The notes: generated from the letters alone by a model not told the origin. A stretch of DNA of 24,526 nt from Clostridiales bacterium UBA7001 (GCA_002449785.1 DJXP01000028.1:1-24526), one strand, 5' to 3'; positions 6,744-15,287 are shown, numbered from the stretch's first letter. A program made the numbers and translations.

Positions 6744-9215
6744 ATGTTATATAAATTTACTAAAAGTGGTGAAAAAGTACTTGGTATTGCAAATGAATTA
6801 GCTCAGGACTTAGGTCATAATTATATTGGAACAGAACATATTTTATATGGCTTACTAAATGAAGGCAATGGAGTGGCAAGTAAAGTATTAGAAAATCATA
6901 ATATTACATGTAATATTATTTTAGAAAAAATAGAAGAGATTGTAGGTACTAATTCTAAAGAAAAAAATTCAATTTTAGGTTTTACGCCTAGGACAAAAAA
7001 AATTTTAGAAAAAGCATATATAGAAGCGAAGAAGTTAGGGTCTGACTATGTTGGAACAGAACATATTTTAGTTGGAATTCTATGTGAAAAAGATTGTATA
7101 GCAATTAGAATTTTATTAGATTTAGATGTAAATATAGAAAATATATATTCAGATATAGCAAGAACTCTAAATGAATTTGAAGAAAACTTTAAATTATCTA
7201 GCAAAGATAATGAGGAAAGTGGTAGTTCTAATTCAACTCAGAACTTAAATTTATATAGTACTGATTTAACGAGTGAAGCTCGTGAAGGTAAACTTGACCC
7301 TGTAATTGGCAGAAGTAGTGAGACTGATAGAATAATTGAAATATTATGTAGAAGAACTAAGAATAATCCTTGCTTGATTGGTGAACCAGGGGTTGGAAAA
7401 ACAGCAATTATAGAAGGCTTGGCACAGAAAATAGTTAATGGGAATATTCCAGATAATTTGAAGAATAAAAGAGTAATATCTTTAGATATATCTTCTATGG
7501 TTGCTGGCGCAAAATATAGAGGAGATTTTGAAGAAAGAGTTAAGAAGTGTTTGCAAGAAGTGAAAAAAGCACAAGATGTTATTATATTTATTGATGAGAT
7601 TCATACGATTGTTGGCGCAGGAGCGGCAGAAGGCGCAATAGATGCAGCAAATATTTTAAAACCATTTCTGGCTAGAGGAGAAATTAAACTTATTGGTGCA
7701 ACAACAATTAAAGAATATAGAAAATATATAGAAAAAGATCAAGCTTTAGAAAGAAGATTTCAAGCTGTTTATGTTGAAGAACCAAGCAAAGAAGATGCTA
7801 TTTCAATTTTAATGGGACTAAGAGATAAGTATGAAGCTCATCACAACGTTCAAATTTCAGATGATTCAATAATATCAGCTGTAAATCTTTCAAGTCGATA
7901 TATAAATGATAGATTTCTTCCAGATAAAGCTATTGATTTAATAGATGAGACTGCTTCAAAAGTAAAATTAAAGTCTTTTATTGAGCCAGAGTATTTAAAA
8001 AATTTGGAGAACAGTTTAGAAAAAATAACAAAAGAAAAAGAAGAAGCGGTAAATGTTCAAAATTTTGAAAAAGCCGCTAAACTAAGAGATAAAGAAAATG
8101 ACTTGATAGAAAAAATAGAATTTGAAAACAATAAATGGAAGAGTAAAAATAATAGAAAAATAATAAATATTGAAAAAGATGATATTGAAAATGTTATTTC
8201 TAAGTGGACTGGAATTCCAATATATAAAATAACACAAACTGAAAATGAAAAACTGAAAAATCTAGAAAATGAACTACACAAAAGGGTAATAGGTCAAAAT
8301 GAAGCTGTTGAATCAATTTCTAAGACAATTATGAGAAATAGAGTAGGGCTTGGAGATCCTTCTAGGCCTATAGGTTCGTTCTTATTTCTTGGTCCAACTG
8401 GGGTTGGGAAGACAGAGCTTAGTAAATCATTGGCGGAATGTTTATTTGGAAATGAAGAATTTATGATAAGAATAGATATGTCAGAATATATGGAAAAACA
8501 CTCTGTATCCAAAATGATTGGTTCTCCTCCAGGGTATGTGGGATATGATGAAAATAGTGGCTTGACTGAGTTAGTAAGAAGAAAACCGTATTCTGTTATT
8601 TTATTTGATGAAATTGAAAAAGCACATCCTGATGTTATGAATATATTGCTTCAAATTTTAGAAGATGGAATATTAACTGATTCTGCAGGAAGGAAAGTTA
8701 ATTTTAAAAATAGTGTTATAATTATGACATCTAATATAGGTGCAAGAAAAATCACAGAAAACAAAAAAATGGGATTTTTAGTAAATGACAATAATCAAGA
8801 AAATGAATATGAAATAATAAAGAAAGATGTGATGGCTGAACTAAAAAATGAATTAAAACCAGAGTTTATTAATAGAATAGATGATATTGTTATATTCCAT
8901 AAATTAACTCCAAAAGAAATAAATATTATTGTAGACTTGTTTTTTAAAAAAGTAAACTATAAGCTTGAAAGTCAAGGTTATTTTATTGAATTTGATGAAA
9001 CAATAAAAAAACTAATTGTAGACAAGTGTATTTCTTCAAATTATGGTGCAAGACCAATCAGAAGAATGGTACAAACAGTAATAGAAGATAACTTGGCAGA
9101 AGCAATATTAGATAGTGTAATTTATAAAGAGCAAAAAATATTAATGTTTATTAAAGATAAAAAAATTGGTTTTAGAAAAATAAGTTCAAGTTCAGTTGCC
9201 CAAACTTATTATTAA
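6744..9215 (+). CDS. clpC: ClpC-type AAA+ unfoldase of the ClpCP protease
   Basis: ClpC is a hexameric ATP-driven unfoldase that feeds proteins to ClpP in the cytoplasm. The double Clp N repeat is at about 1-145 (TEHIL occurs twice, at 30 and 105). The first AAA+ domain has Walker A GEPGVGKT (213-220) and Walker B IDEIH (283-287). The short middle domain carries a UVR-like NFEKAAKLRDKENDL (440-454), characteristic of ClpC rather than ClpA or ClpB. The second AAA+ domain has Walker A GPTGVGKT (550-557) and Walker B LFDEIEKA (620-627). A ClpP-docking MGF tripeptide is at 676-678. At 823 residues it is full length. AGGAGG lies five bases before the ATG. It stands alone, without ctsR-mcsA-mcsB, and I see no CtsR heptad repeat upstream. 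Confidence 0.94.
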   Translation: MLYKFTKSGEKVLGIANELAQDLGHNYIGTEHILYGLLNEGNGVASKVLENHNITCNIILEKIEEIVGTNSKEKNSILGFTPRTKKILEKAYIEAKKLGSDYVGTEHILVGILCEKDCIAIRILLDLDVNIENIYSDIARTLNEFEENFKLSSKDNEESGSSNSTQNLNLYSTDLTSEAREGKLDPVIGRSSETDRIIEILCRRTKNNPCLIGEPGVGKTAIIEGLAQKIVNGNIPDNLKNKRVISLDISSMVAGAKYRGDFEERVKKCLQEVKKAQDVIIFIDEIHTIVGAGAAEGAIDAANILKPFLARGEIKLIGATTIKEYRKYIEKDQALERRFQAVYVEEPSKEDAISILMGLRDKYEAHHNVQISDDSIISAVNLSSRYINDRFLPDKAIDLIDETASKVKLKSFIEPEYLKNLENSLEKITKEKEEAVNVQNFEKAAKLRDKENDLIEKIEFENNKWKSKNNRKIINIEKDDIENVISKWTGIPIYKITQTENEKLKNLENELHKRVIGQNEAVESISKTIMRNRVGLGDPSRPIGSFLFLGPTGVGKTELSKSLAECLFGNEEFMIRIDMSEYMEKHSVSKMIGSPPGYVGYDENSGLTELVRRKPYSVILFDEIEKAHPDVMNILLQILEDGILTDSAGRKVNFKNSVIIMTSNIGARKITENKKMGFLVNDNNQENEYEIIKKDVMAELKNELKPEFINRIDDIVIFHKLTPKEINIIVDLFFKKVNYKLESQGYFIEFDETIKKLIVDKCISSNYGARPIRRMVQTVIEDNLAEAILDSVIYKEQKILMFIKDKKIGFRKISSSSVAQTYY

Positions 9216-9233
9216 AACAGCACAGAAATAGTC

Positions 9234-9262
9234 TAGACAAAAGAAAAACAATATGTTATAAT
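9234..9262 (+). promoter_or_regulatory. Promoter of the small membrane protein gene at 9338
   Basis: TAGACA (9234-9239), 17 bp, then TATAAT (9257-9262), with TG at 9254-9255 giving an extended -10. It is the only good promoter seen before cysS, so it may serve both genes. Confidence 0.7.
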
Positions 9263-9337
9263 TTTTAACATAATAGGGTTATTATAGTTTTAATGATATA
9301 AACATATGCAAATACTAAAGAAAGATAGGTGTTATTT

Positions 9338-9670
9338 TTGATTTTATTAGCGATACTATTTATTTTAATACTGATGGCTATTTTTTTAGCATTACTAGCA
9401 GTTGTTCAATTAAGAATGGCTGGAATAAATGTTAAAGATTTTTGGTCTTTTATAAAAGCTAATGAAACATTAAATAAATTATATGCATTTTCTCAAAAGT
9501 ATGATAAACTAACTCCTCAGCAGCAAATTCTTTTCCTTCAAGAGGCTGATATAGTATTTGATGCTTTTGGAAAAGTACCAGATGTATTATGGGAAGAAGA
9601 ATATCAAAAATATATGGATATTTTAGATAAGTATAAAAATATAAAACTTAAAAGATGGCAATCTGAATAA
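9338..9670 (+). CDS. Small single-pass membrane protein of unknown function
   Basis: I do not recognise this family. A hydrophobic N-terminal helix (about 2-26) anchors a charged, probably cytoplasmic, helical domain of about 80 residues. It is rich in Gln, Glu, Tyr and Lys and includes LTPQQQILFLQEADIVFDAFGK (58-79, only its ends being notable) and WEEEYQKYMDILDKYK (85-100). The frame also opens with a GTG at 9329, but that codon is part of the AGGTG Shine-Dalgarno site at 9327-9331. The TTG at 9338, six bases after it, is the better start and gives 110 residues. It has its own promoter and a hairpin after the stop; cysS follows 62 bp later. Confidence 0.72.
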   Translation: MILLAILFILILMAIFLALLAVVQLRMAGINVKDFWSFIKANETLNKLYAFSQKYDKLTPQQQILFLQEADIVFDAFGKVPDVLWEEEYQKYMDILDKYKNIKLKRWQSE

Positions 9671-9675
9671 AATGT

Positions 9676-9704
9676 AAAAGGATATATTTAAAGTATATCC
9701 TTTT
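9676..9704 (+). terminator. Hairpin terminator or attenuator between the small gene and cysS
   Basis: An 11-bp perfect stem AAAAGGATATA/TATATCCTTTT with a 7-base loop; the T-run forms the end of the right arm. It ends 28 bp before the cysS start, leaving no clear room for a separate cysS promoter. Confidence 0.7.
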
Positions 9705-9732
9705 ATTACAATATTAAATGGAGGGATATAGT

Positions 9733-11196
9733 ATGAGAATTACGAATTCAATGACTGGGAAAAAAGAAGAATTTGTTCCTATAAAGCCAAATGAAGTAAA
9801 AATGTATGCTTGTGGAATTACTGTCTATGATTTAAGTCATATTGGTCATGCAAGGCAAGCAATAGTATATGCAATGATTACAAATTATTTAAGATATAGA
9901 GGATATAAAGTTACATATGTTAGAAATTATACAGATGTTGATGATAAAATTATAAAAAGAGCAAACGAGCTTGGTAAAGATGCTATTGAATTTTCTAAAG
10001 AGCAGATATTAGAGACAGAAAAAGATATGGCAGCTTTACATGTTACTGATGCAGATATAAAAACTAAAGCATCTGAATATATACTTCAAATTATAAAATT
10101 TGTGCAGAAATTAATTGATAAAGGTTATGCTTATCCGACTGAAAAAGGTGATGTGTATTATATAGTAAGAAAGTTTAAAGATTATGGAAAGCTTTCACAT
10201 AGAAATGTTGATGACATGTTAAATGGTGTAAGAATTGAACTTGAGGAAGGAAAAAAAGATCCATTAGACTTTGCTTTATGGAAATCTGCTAAACCTGGTG
10301 AAATATATTGGGAGTCTCCATGGGGAAAAGGAAGACCAGGATGGCATATAGAATGTTCAGCAATGGCTTTAGATACACTTGGAGAAACAATAGATATTCA
10401 TGGAGGTGGAAGAGATTTGTTATTTCCACATCATGAAAATGAAATAGCACAAAGTGAAAGTTTAACAAATAAAGATTTTGCACATTATTGGTCTCATTGT
10501 GGATTAATTAAGATAAATGGCGAAAAAATGAGTAAATCATTAGGAAATTCTTTAACCATAAGAGATGCTTTAAAAATGTATAATTATGAAGTAATAAAAT
10601 ATGTTATGTTTTCAAAACATTATGTTTCAGATATAGATATACATGATGAGGACTTCAAATTAGCAGAAAAACATATGTATTATTTTTATAGCACAATAAA
10701 GGCTATGCAAGAATACATAGATAAAAATATAAATCCATCAAATAAAGAGATTATTAATGATGAAATTGTAGATACTATTATTTCAAAATTTATAGATAAT
10801 ATGGATGATGATTTCAATTCAGTTGCAACAATTGCAAATTTACATACTATTTTTAAATATATTAATAATTTAATGAAAACATCAAAAAAATCTAATAAAG
10901 AAGTTACTGCAAATACTATTAAAAAAATGTTTGCAGACATAAAAGAAGTATATGGAATATTGGGATTTTTTGAGCAAGATCCAGAGATATTCATAAATGA
11001 AATGAAAAATAAATATGTCAGTAAATTAGAAATATCTCCAGAAATTATAGAAGAAAAAATTACTCAAAGAAATGAAGCTAAAAGAAGTAAAGATTATAAA
11101 GTTGCTGATGAAATAAGAGAAGAATTGGATAAAAATGGTATTATATTAAATGATACAGTAGATGGAACTATATGGGATTTAAAAGAATTATATTAA
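9733..11196 (+). CDS. cysS: Cysteine-tRNA ligase (CysRS)
   Basis: A class I aminoacyl-tRNA synthetase that charges tRNA-Cys. The HIGH motif is at 36-39 and KMSKS at 265-269. The zinc ligands expected from the E. coli enzyme are present as C27, C208, H233 and E237. A longer frame opens at an ATG at 9718, but that ATG overlaps the GGAGGG Shine-Dalgarno site (from 9720). The ATG at 9733 is correctly spaced and gives the usual short N-terminus (MRITNSMTGKKEEF), 487 residues. No T-box leader is visible upstream, unlike many Firmicute cysS genes. A long GGGAC hairpin follows the stop. Confidence 0.97.
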   Translation: MRITNSMTGKKEEFVPIKPNEVKMYACGITVYDLSHIGHARQAIVYAMITNYLRYRGYKVTYVRNYTDVDDKIIKRANELGKDAIEFSKEQILETEKDMAALHVTDADIKTKASEYILQIIKFVQKLIDKGYAYPTEKGDVYYIVRKFKDYGKLSHRNVDDMLNGVRIELEEGKKDPLDFALWKSAKPGEIYWESPWGKGRPGWHIECSAMALDTLGETIDIHGGGRDLLFPHHENEIAQSESLTNKDFAHYWSHCGLIKINGEKMSKSLGNSLTIRDALKMYNYEVIKYVMFSKHYVSDIDIHDEDFKLAEKHMYYFYSTIKAMQEYIDKNINPSNKEIINDEIVDTIISKFIDNMDDDFNSVATIANLHTIFKYINNLMKTSKKSNKEVTANTIKKMFADIKEVYGILGFFEQDPEIFINEMKNKYVSKLEISPEIIEEKITQRNEAKRSKDYKVADEIREELDKNGIILNDTVDGTIWDLKELY

Positions 11197-11206
11197 GGTA
11201 AGACAG

Positions 11207-11255
11207 TGGGACGTGTTTGTTGTCTGTTATGCTAATAGATAACAAACACGTCCCA
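11207..11255 (+). terminator. Long GGGACG hairpin after cysS
   Basis: An almost perfect inverted repeat runs TGGGACGTGTTTGTT... to ...AACAAACACGTCCCA. It gives about 22 bp of stem with two G-T wobbles and a 3-base loop near 11230-11232. The stem is far longer than an ordinary terminator, and no strong T-run follows. A second small hairpin, CTTTTTG-CAA-CAAAAAG, lies at 11262-11278. It probably ends cysS transcription, but it may be a dispersed repeat related to 6598-6680 and 15326-15368. Confidence 0.7.
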
Positions 11256-11329
11256 ACAAAACTTTTTGCAACAAAAAGCTTTAAATAGCATATTATATAA
11301 TATCCTTTATGAAAGGAATTAATAATAAT

Positions 11330-12469
11330 ATGGATATTAAGTATTTTGATCATTCAGCGACAACTCCAGTAGATAAAAGAGTACTTCAAGCAATGATTCC
11401 ATATTTTTCGGAAAAGTATGGAAATCCATCATCAACATACAGCATTGGAAAAGAAAATAAAGAGACTATAAATCTTTGCAGATTAAAGATTGCAAATATT
11501 TTAAATGCTAGAGTTAATGAAATATATTTTACTAGTTCTGGAAGTGAAAGTGATAATTTAATTATAAAAGGTATAGCTTTCGCAAATAAAAATAAAGGTA
11601 ATCATATTATCACAACTAAAATTGAACATCCGGCAGTATTAAATACATGCAAGAAATTAGAACAGTTTGGATTTAGAGTAACATATTTAGCACCTAAACC
11701 AAATGGAATAGTGGATGTTAGAGATATAGAAAGAAATATTACAAGTAAAACCATATTAATTAGTGTTATGTATGCAAATAATGAAATTGGTACTATTCAA
11801 CCTATTTCTGAAATAGGAAAAATGGCAAGAAAGAACGGAATTTATTTTCATACAGATGCAGTTCAAGCAATTGGTAATATAAAAATAGATGTAAAAAAAG
11901 ATAATATAGGAGCATTATCAGTATCTAGTCATAAGTTTTACGGGCCAAAAGGAATAGGAATTGCATATATTAATGAAAAAATTCCATTTATGAGAATACA
12001 AGATGGTGGACATCAGGAGAATGATAAAAGAGCAGGGACTGAAAATGTTCCTGCAATTGTAGGAATGACTAAAGCATTAGAAATTTCAGATTCTGAATTA
12101 GTAAGATATAATAAACATTTAAAGATGCTAAGAGATTACTACGTATCGGAAATTTCTAGAAGAATAAAATATATTAGAATAAATGGAGATACAGAAAAAA
12201 GGCTTTCTGGTAATTCTAATATTTCATTTGCTGGAGTTGAAGGAGCTAAACTTCTTTATGAATTAGATAAAAAAGGAATATGTGCTTCTAGTGGTTCAGC
12301 ATGTAGTAGTGGCTTTTTAAATCCATCACATGTGTTGTTAGCAATTGGAGTTCCTAAAAGTTTTGCAAGAAGTAGTTTAAGGATTAGTTTTGGGAAAAGT
12401 AATAATATTGAAGATACTAAATATTTAATAGATAGTGTCGAAGAAATTGTAAATAGAATAAGAATGTAA
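11330..12469 (+). CDS. NifS/IscS-family cysteine desulfurase
   Basis: A PLP enzyme that takes sulfur from L-cysteine as a protein-bound persulfide, for Fe-S clusters, tRNA thiolation or other sulfur uses. K202 in SSHKFYGPKG binds PLP, H100 in IEHPAV stacks on the cofactor, and the persulfide-forming C325 lies in SSGSACSSG. That loop type belongs to the group I (NifS/IscS) enzymes. An in-frame ATG exists at 11309, but the AAAGGA site at 11312-11317 fits the ATG at 11330, giving MDIKYFDHSATTPV and 379 residues. No iscU, nifU or thiI gene lies alongside, so which sulfur acceptor it serves cannot be read here. A TATAAT at 11296-11301 has no good -35 box. Confidence 0.93.
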   Translation: MDIKYFDHSATTPVDKRVLQAMIPYFSEKYGNPSSTYSIGKENKETINLCRLKIANILNARVNEIYFTSSGSESDNLIIKGIAFANKNKGNHIITTKIEHPAVLNTCKKLEQFGFRVTYLAPKPNGIVDVRDIERNITSKTILISVMYANNEIGTIQPISEIGKMARKNGIYFHTDAVQAIGNIKIDVKKDNIGALSVSSHKFYGPKGIGIAYINEKIPFMRIQDGGHQENDKRAGTENVPAIVGMTKALEISDSELVRYNKHLKMLRDYYVSEISRRIKYIRINGDTEKRLSGNSNISFAGVEGAKLLYELDKKGICASSGSACSSGFLNPSHVLLAIGVPKSFARSSLRISFGKSNNIEDTKYLIDSVEEIVNRIRM

Positions 12470-12474
12470 AAAAA

Positions 12475-12513
12475 TAGTGGGACTCGAAGTAATTCTCCGG
12501 CCCACTAATTTTT
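12475..12513. terminator. Bidirectional terminator between the cysteine desulfurase and SPFH genes
   Basis: Stem TAGTGGG (12475-12481) pairs with CCCACTA (12501-12507), with an A-run before and a T-run after it. The 19-base interior can form a small GAA/TTC stem. It sits between two convergent stop codons, and its T-run reaches the last base of the SPFH stop codon. Confidence 0.75.
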
Positions 12514-13459
12514 ATTGATTATTCTCAGGTTTTTTTGGAGTATGATGTGTAACAGTATTTTTTCCACTTGTTTTTAAAGCTTCTGCGGCAGCACCTAAAC
12601 TGCTTAATGCACCAGTAGCTTCAAAAGGAATAAATATTTTATTTGCATCTCCTTTAGCAACTTCTTTTAATGCTTCTAAAGATTTTAATTGCACTAATTT
12701 TTCATCTGGATCAGCATTTTTTATAGCATCATATACCATTTGAATTTCTTTTGCTTTAGCATCAGCTACTTGTTTAATAGCTTCAGCTTCACCAGTAGCT
12801 CTTCTGATTTTTGATTCTCTATCAGCTTCAGCATCAAGAATTGCTGCTTGTTTTCTACCTTCAGCAAGAGTAATTGCAGATTGTCTTTCACCTTCAGCTT
12901 CAAGAATTAAAGCTCTTTTATTTCTTTCTGCATTCATTTGTTTTTCCATTGCATCCCTAATATCAGCTGGTGGAGTAATATCTTTTATTTCAACTCTATC
13001 AATTTTACATCCCCATGGATCAGTGGCTTCATCTAGTTTTACTCTAAGTTTATCATTGATTTCATCTCTAGAACTAAATGTTTCATCTAATTCCATTTTA
13101 CCAACAATATCACGAATTGTAGTTACTGATAAATATTCAATACCTTTTTTCAAACTTTGAATTTCATAAACTGCTTTTGCAGGGTCTGTAATTTTATAAA
13201 ATACAACTGTATCTATTGTAATTGTAACATTATCAGATGTAATAACACTTTGTGGTGGAATATCCATTGTTTGTTGTTTTAAGCTTACAACAGAACTTGC
13301 TCTATCTATAAATGGAACAATAATAGTTAGACCAGCATCTGCTATTTTGTGAAATCTTCCTAATCTTTCAATGATTAGAACTTCAGATTGTTTAACTACT
13401 CTAATAGATGTAAAAGCAACAACTATTAGAATAATAAGTAATAATAAAAAGAATACCAT
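12512..13459 (-). CDS. SPFH/Band 7 (stomatin/QmcA-like) membrane scaffold protein
   Basis: The protein anchors in the membrane through its N-terminal helix (about 1-18) and assembles into large scaffolds thought to organise membrane domains and proteases. The SPFH domain runs from about 20 to 200, with the typical ERLGRF (31-36), PFIDR and TPPADIRDAMEKQ. A long Ala/Glu/Lys-rich coiled coil follows (about 175-255, with EAEGERQ and TGEAEA). The C-terminal tail is polar. At 315 residues it is the usual size for the class. AGGAGG (complement of 13468-13473) precedes the ATG by eight bases. It follows the nfeD-like gene after 27 bp; such pairs are a well-known co-occurring partnership. Confidence 0.92.
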   Translation of the reverse strand: MVFFLLLLIILIVVAFTSIRVVKQSEVLIIERLGRFHKIADAGLTIIVPFIDRASSVVSLKQQTMDIPPQSVITSDNVTITIDTVVFYKITDPAKAVYEIQSLKKGIEYLSVTTIRDIVGKMELDETFSSRDEINDKLRVKLDEATDPWGCKIDRVEIKDITPPADIRDAMEKQMNAERNKRALILEAEGERQSAITLAEGRKQAAILDAEADRESKIRRATGEAEAIKQVADAKAKEIQMVYDAIKNADPDEKLVQLKSLEALKEVAKGDANKIFIPFEATGALSSLGAAAEALKTSGKNTVTHHTPKKPENNQ

Positions 13460-13486
13460 TTTATTTTCCTCCTAAAATTTTATAAA

Positions 13487-13930
13487 TTATTGATTATTAG
13501 ATGACGAAATTGGCTTTACAATAAGCTTTACACCATCAATTTTTTCAACAATTATTTCTGAGTCTTTAGGTATAAATTCATTGTTATAAGATTTGGCTGA
13601 CCAAGTTTCACCATTTACTTTAACTTGACCTTTTGCTTCAATAGGCTCAATTGGTACAGTTACTTTTCCAATTTTTCCTTCCATTGCAAATGAATTGGTT
13701 TTTATTAAGCTTTCTTTTGGTAATATTTTATTTGCTAAAGGTTTTGTAACAAAAAGTAAAACTGTAGAAGAAATTAAAAATACAATAACTTGAATGATCG
13801 TATTATCGATAAATAAACTTACTATCATTGCAATAAGAGCTCCTATTGAGAACCAAAACATAAAAAAACCAAGGTTAATTATTTCTATTATTAAAAATAT
13901 TCCTGAAAGTATTAACCATAATTTCCACAT
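13487..13930 (-). CDS. NfeD-family membrane protein, partner of the SPFH protein
   Basis: A short NfeD without the N-terminal ClpP-like protease domain. There are hydrophobic segments at about 4-20, 22-40 and 45-63. A cytosolic or periplasm-facing OB-fold domain follows (about 80-140), with the family signature GKIGKVTVPIEP and GQVKVNGETWSAKS (101-114). It has 147 residues. GGGGTGG lies upstream of the ATG at normal distance. The gene is first in a two-gene operon with the SPFH protein, which it is believed to bind. Its promoter is not clear-cut: TTGAAC (complement of 13984-13989) is followed by overlapping TATAAT-like boxes at non-ideal spacings. Confidence 0.9.
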   Translation of the reverse strand: MWKLWLILSGIFLIIEIINLGFFMFWFSIGALIAMIVSLFIDNTIIQVIVFLISSTVLLFVTKPLANKILPKESLIKTNSFAMEGKIGKVTVPIEPIEAKGQVKVNGETWSAKSYNNEFIPKDSEIIVEKIDGVKLIVKPISSSNNQ

Positions 13931-13991
13931 TATTTATACCACCCCAATCTTAAATAAAATAAATCATTATAATTATATAATAAAGTTCAAG

Positions 13992-14038
13992 AAAAATCCA
14001 CATTTTTTTGAATTTTGTCAAAAAAATTGTAGATTTTT
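13992..14038. repeat. Long imperfect inverted repeat in the nfeD/mltG divergent gap
   Basis: The left arm 13992-14010 (AAAAATCCACATTTTTTTG) and the complement of the right arm 14019-14038 (AAAAATCTACAATTTTTTTG) differ by one base and one bulge, around an 8-base loop. On the minus-strand RNA the mismatch becomes a G-U wobble. It lies upstream of nfeD and of mltG. Function is not evident: operator, relic repeat or terminator are all possible. The rest of the 238-bp gap holds a smaller hairpin and the mltG -10 box. Confidence 0.6.
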
Positions 14039-14077
14039 TTATTCTCATATTATATAATTATTTACAGGTTGAATTAA

Positions 14078-14106
14078 TAGGTTTATAGGTAAATCCATAA
14101 AACCTA
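14078..14106 (+). repeat. Imperfect hairpin upstream of mltG
   Basis: TAGGTTT (14078-14084) pairs with AAACCTA (14100-14106). Shorter inner pairing AT/AT and GG/CC continues around bulges to a TAAAT loop. No T-run follows. It could be an operator or chance in an AT-rich gap. Confidence 0.35.
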
Positions 14107-14156
14107 AATATTAAATAGGAGAAATAGTCAATTACTACATTAATAAGTTATTTGAT

Positions 14157-14162
14157 TATAAT
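14157..14162 (+). promoter_or_regulatory. -10 box seven bases upstream of the mltG ATG
   Basis: A perfect TATAAT is separated from the ATG at 14169 by only six bases, so transcription would start at or near the A of the start codon. The -35 region is poor (ACTACA at 17 bp spacing). The only AGGAGA in the area (14117-14122) is about 46 bases from the ATG and has no usable start codon after it. Confidence 0.5.
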
Positions 14163-14168
14163 AAATGT

Positions 14169-15254
14169 ATGAATAGAAATAAAGTTTTGATTATAATAGT
14201 ACCAATAGTTGTAATTATACTTTTAGCTTTATTATTTGCTGGAATTTGGTATTCAAGTTCATTAAAGCCAGTAAGTAAGGAAAAAAGTGATGATGCAATT
14301 AGAGTAGATATACCAGAAGGGTCTAATTCTAAAACAATTGCTCAAATATTAGAAGATAATGATGTTATTAAAAGTGCATTTGCTATGAAAATATATATAA
14401 AATTAAATAATATTAATTCTTTAAAAGCTGGAAAATATGATTTAAATAATAGTGATGATTTAGCAACTATTATTGGGCATATAGTAAATGGTGATATTGC
14501 AGATGATAGTGTTAAGCTTACTTTTATTGAAGGCAAAAATATGAGATGGCTTGCTAAAAAAATATCAGAAAAAACTAATAACACAGAAGATGATGTATTT
14601 AGTTTATTAGAAGATAGAGATTATATAGATTCATTAATAGATAAATATTGGTTTATAACAGAAGATGTTAAAAATGAAGATATTTATTATCCACTAGAGG
14701 GATACTTACTTCCAGATACATATGTTTTTGAAAACGAAGATGTATCTGTTCAAACAATTTTTAATGTGATTTTAAATTATACTGAAAAATATTTGAGTAG
14801 TTATGAAGGAGAAATTGATGATAGTGGTTTATCTATTCATGAGTTATTAACACTAGCATCAATGGCAGAGCTTGAAGGAAAAAGTATAGAAGATAGAGAA
14901 GAAATAGTAGGAGTTTTTTTAAATAGAATAAACAAAGGAATGAGCTTAGGAAGTGATGTTACAACATATTATGCTTTTAAAGTAGATATGGGAGAAAGAG
15001 ATTTAAAGGCAAAAGAATTAAATACAGAAAATCCTTATAATACTAGAGGACCAAATATGGCTGGAAAACTTCCTGTAGGGCCTATTTGTAACCCTAGTAA
15101 AGAGGCTATTCAGGCAGCTATAGAATATAAAGAAACAGATGCATTATATTTTGTTGCTGATAAAAATGGTAAAGTATATTTTACTAAATCAAATGATGAA
15201 CATAATCAAATGATTAAAAAATTAAAAGATGAAGGATTATGGTTTACTTATTAG
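14169..15254 (+). CDS. mltG: MltG-type endolytic murein transglycosylase
   Basis: A membrane-anchored enzyme that cleaves nascent glycan strands and is thought to release or terminate them during wall synthesis. It has one N-terminal helix (about 6-27), facing outward afterwards, then a small LysM-like region (about 45-110, KAGKYDL) and the YceG catalytic domain. The likely catalytic Glu is E234 in LASMAELEGK, lined up with the E. coli residue in ASIVEKET. VFLNRINKGMSLGSDVTT, YNTRGPNMAGKLPVGPICNP and FVADKNGKVYFTKS (in separate blocks) are family marks. At 361 residues it is full length. No Shine-Dalgarno site stands before the only ATG that fits, and a -10 box lies just before it. Confidence 0.93.
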   Translation: MNRNKVLIIIVPIVVIILLALLFAGIWYSSSLKPVSKEKSDDAIRVDIPEGSNSKTIAQILEDNDVIKSAFAMKIYIKLNNINSLKAGKYDLNNSDDLATIIGHIVNGDIADDSVKLTFIEGKNMRWLAKKISEKTNNTEDDVFSLLEDRDYIDSLIDKYWFITEDVKNEDIYYPLEGYLLPDTYVFENEDVSVQTIFNVILNYTEKYLSSYEGEIDDSGLSIHELLTLASMAELEGKSIEDREEIVGVFLNRINKGMSLGSDVTTYYAFKVDMGERDLKAKELNTENPYNTRGPNMAGKLPVGPICNPSKEAIQAAIEYKETDALYFVADKNGKVYFTKSNDEHNQMIKKLKDEGLWFTY

Positions 15255-15264
15255 GAATGGCCTT

Positions 15265-15287
15265 TTTTGGCTGTAAAACAGCCAAAA
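15265..15287 (+). other. Strong small hairpin after mltG
   Basis: TTTTGGCTGT and ACAGCCAAAA form a perfect 10-bp stem with a 3-base loop, starting 11 bases after the mltG stop. No T-run follows on the plus strand, so it is not a standard terminator. It may protect the 3' end or work with the hairpin at 15326-15368. Confidence 0.55.

Noticed and set aside
9216..9732. T-box leader for cysS
   Set aside because: No T-box consensus and no long structured leader; the space is taken by a small coding gene and a simple hairpin.
13794..14057. Plus-strand open frame of 87 codons across the nfeD start
   Set aside because: It overlaps nfeD in antisense and runs through the inverted repeat; no Shine-Dalgarno site or recognisable protein.
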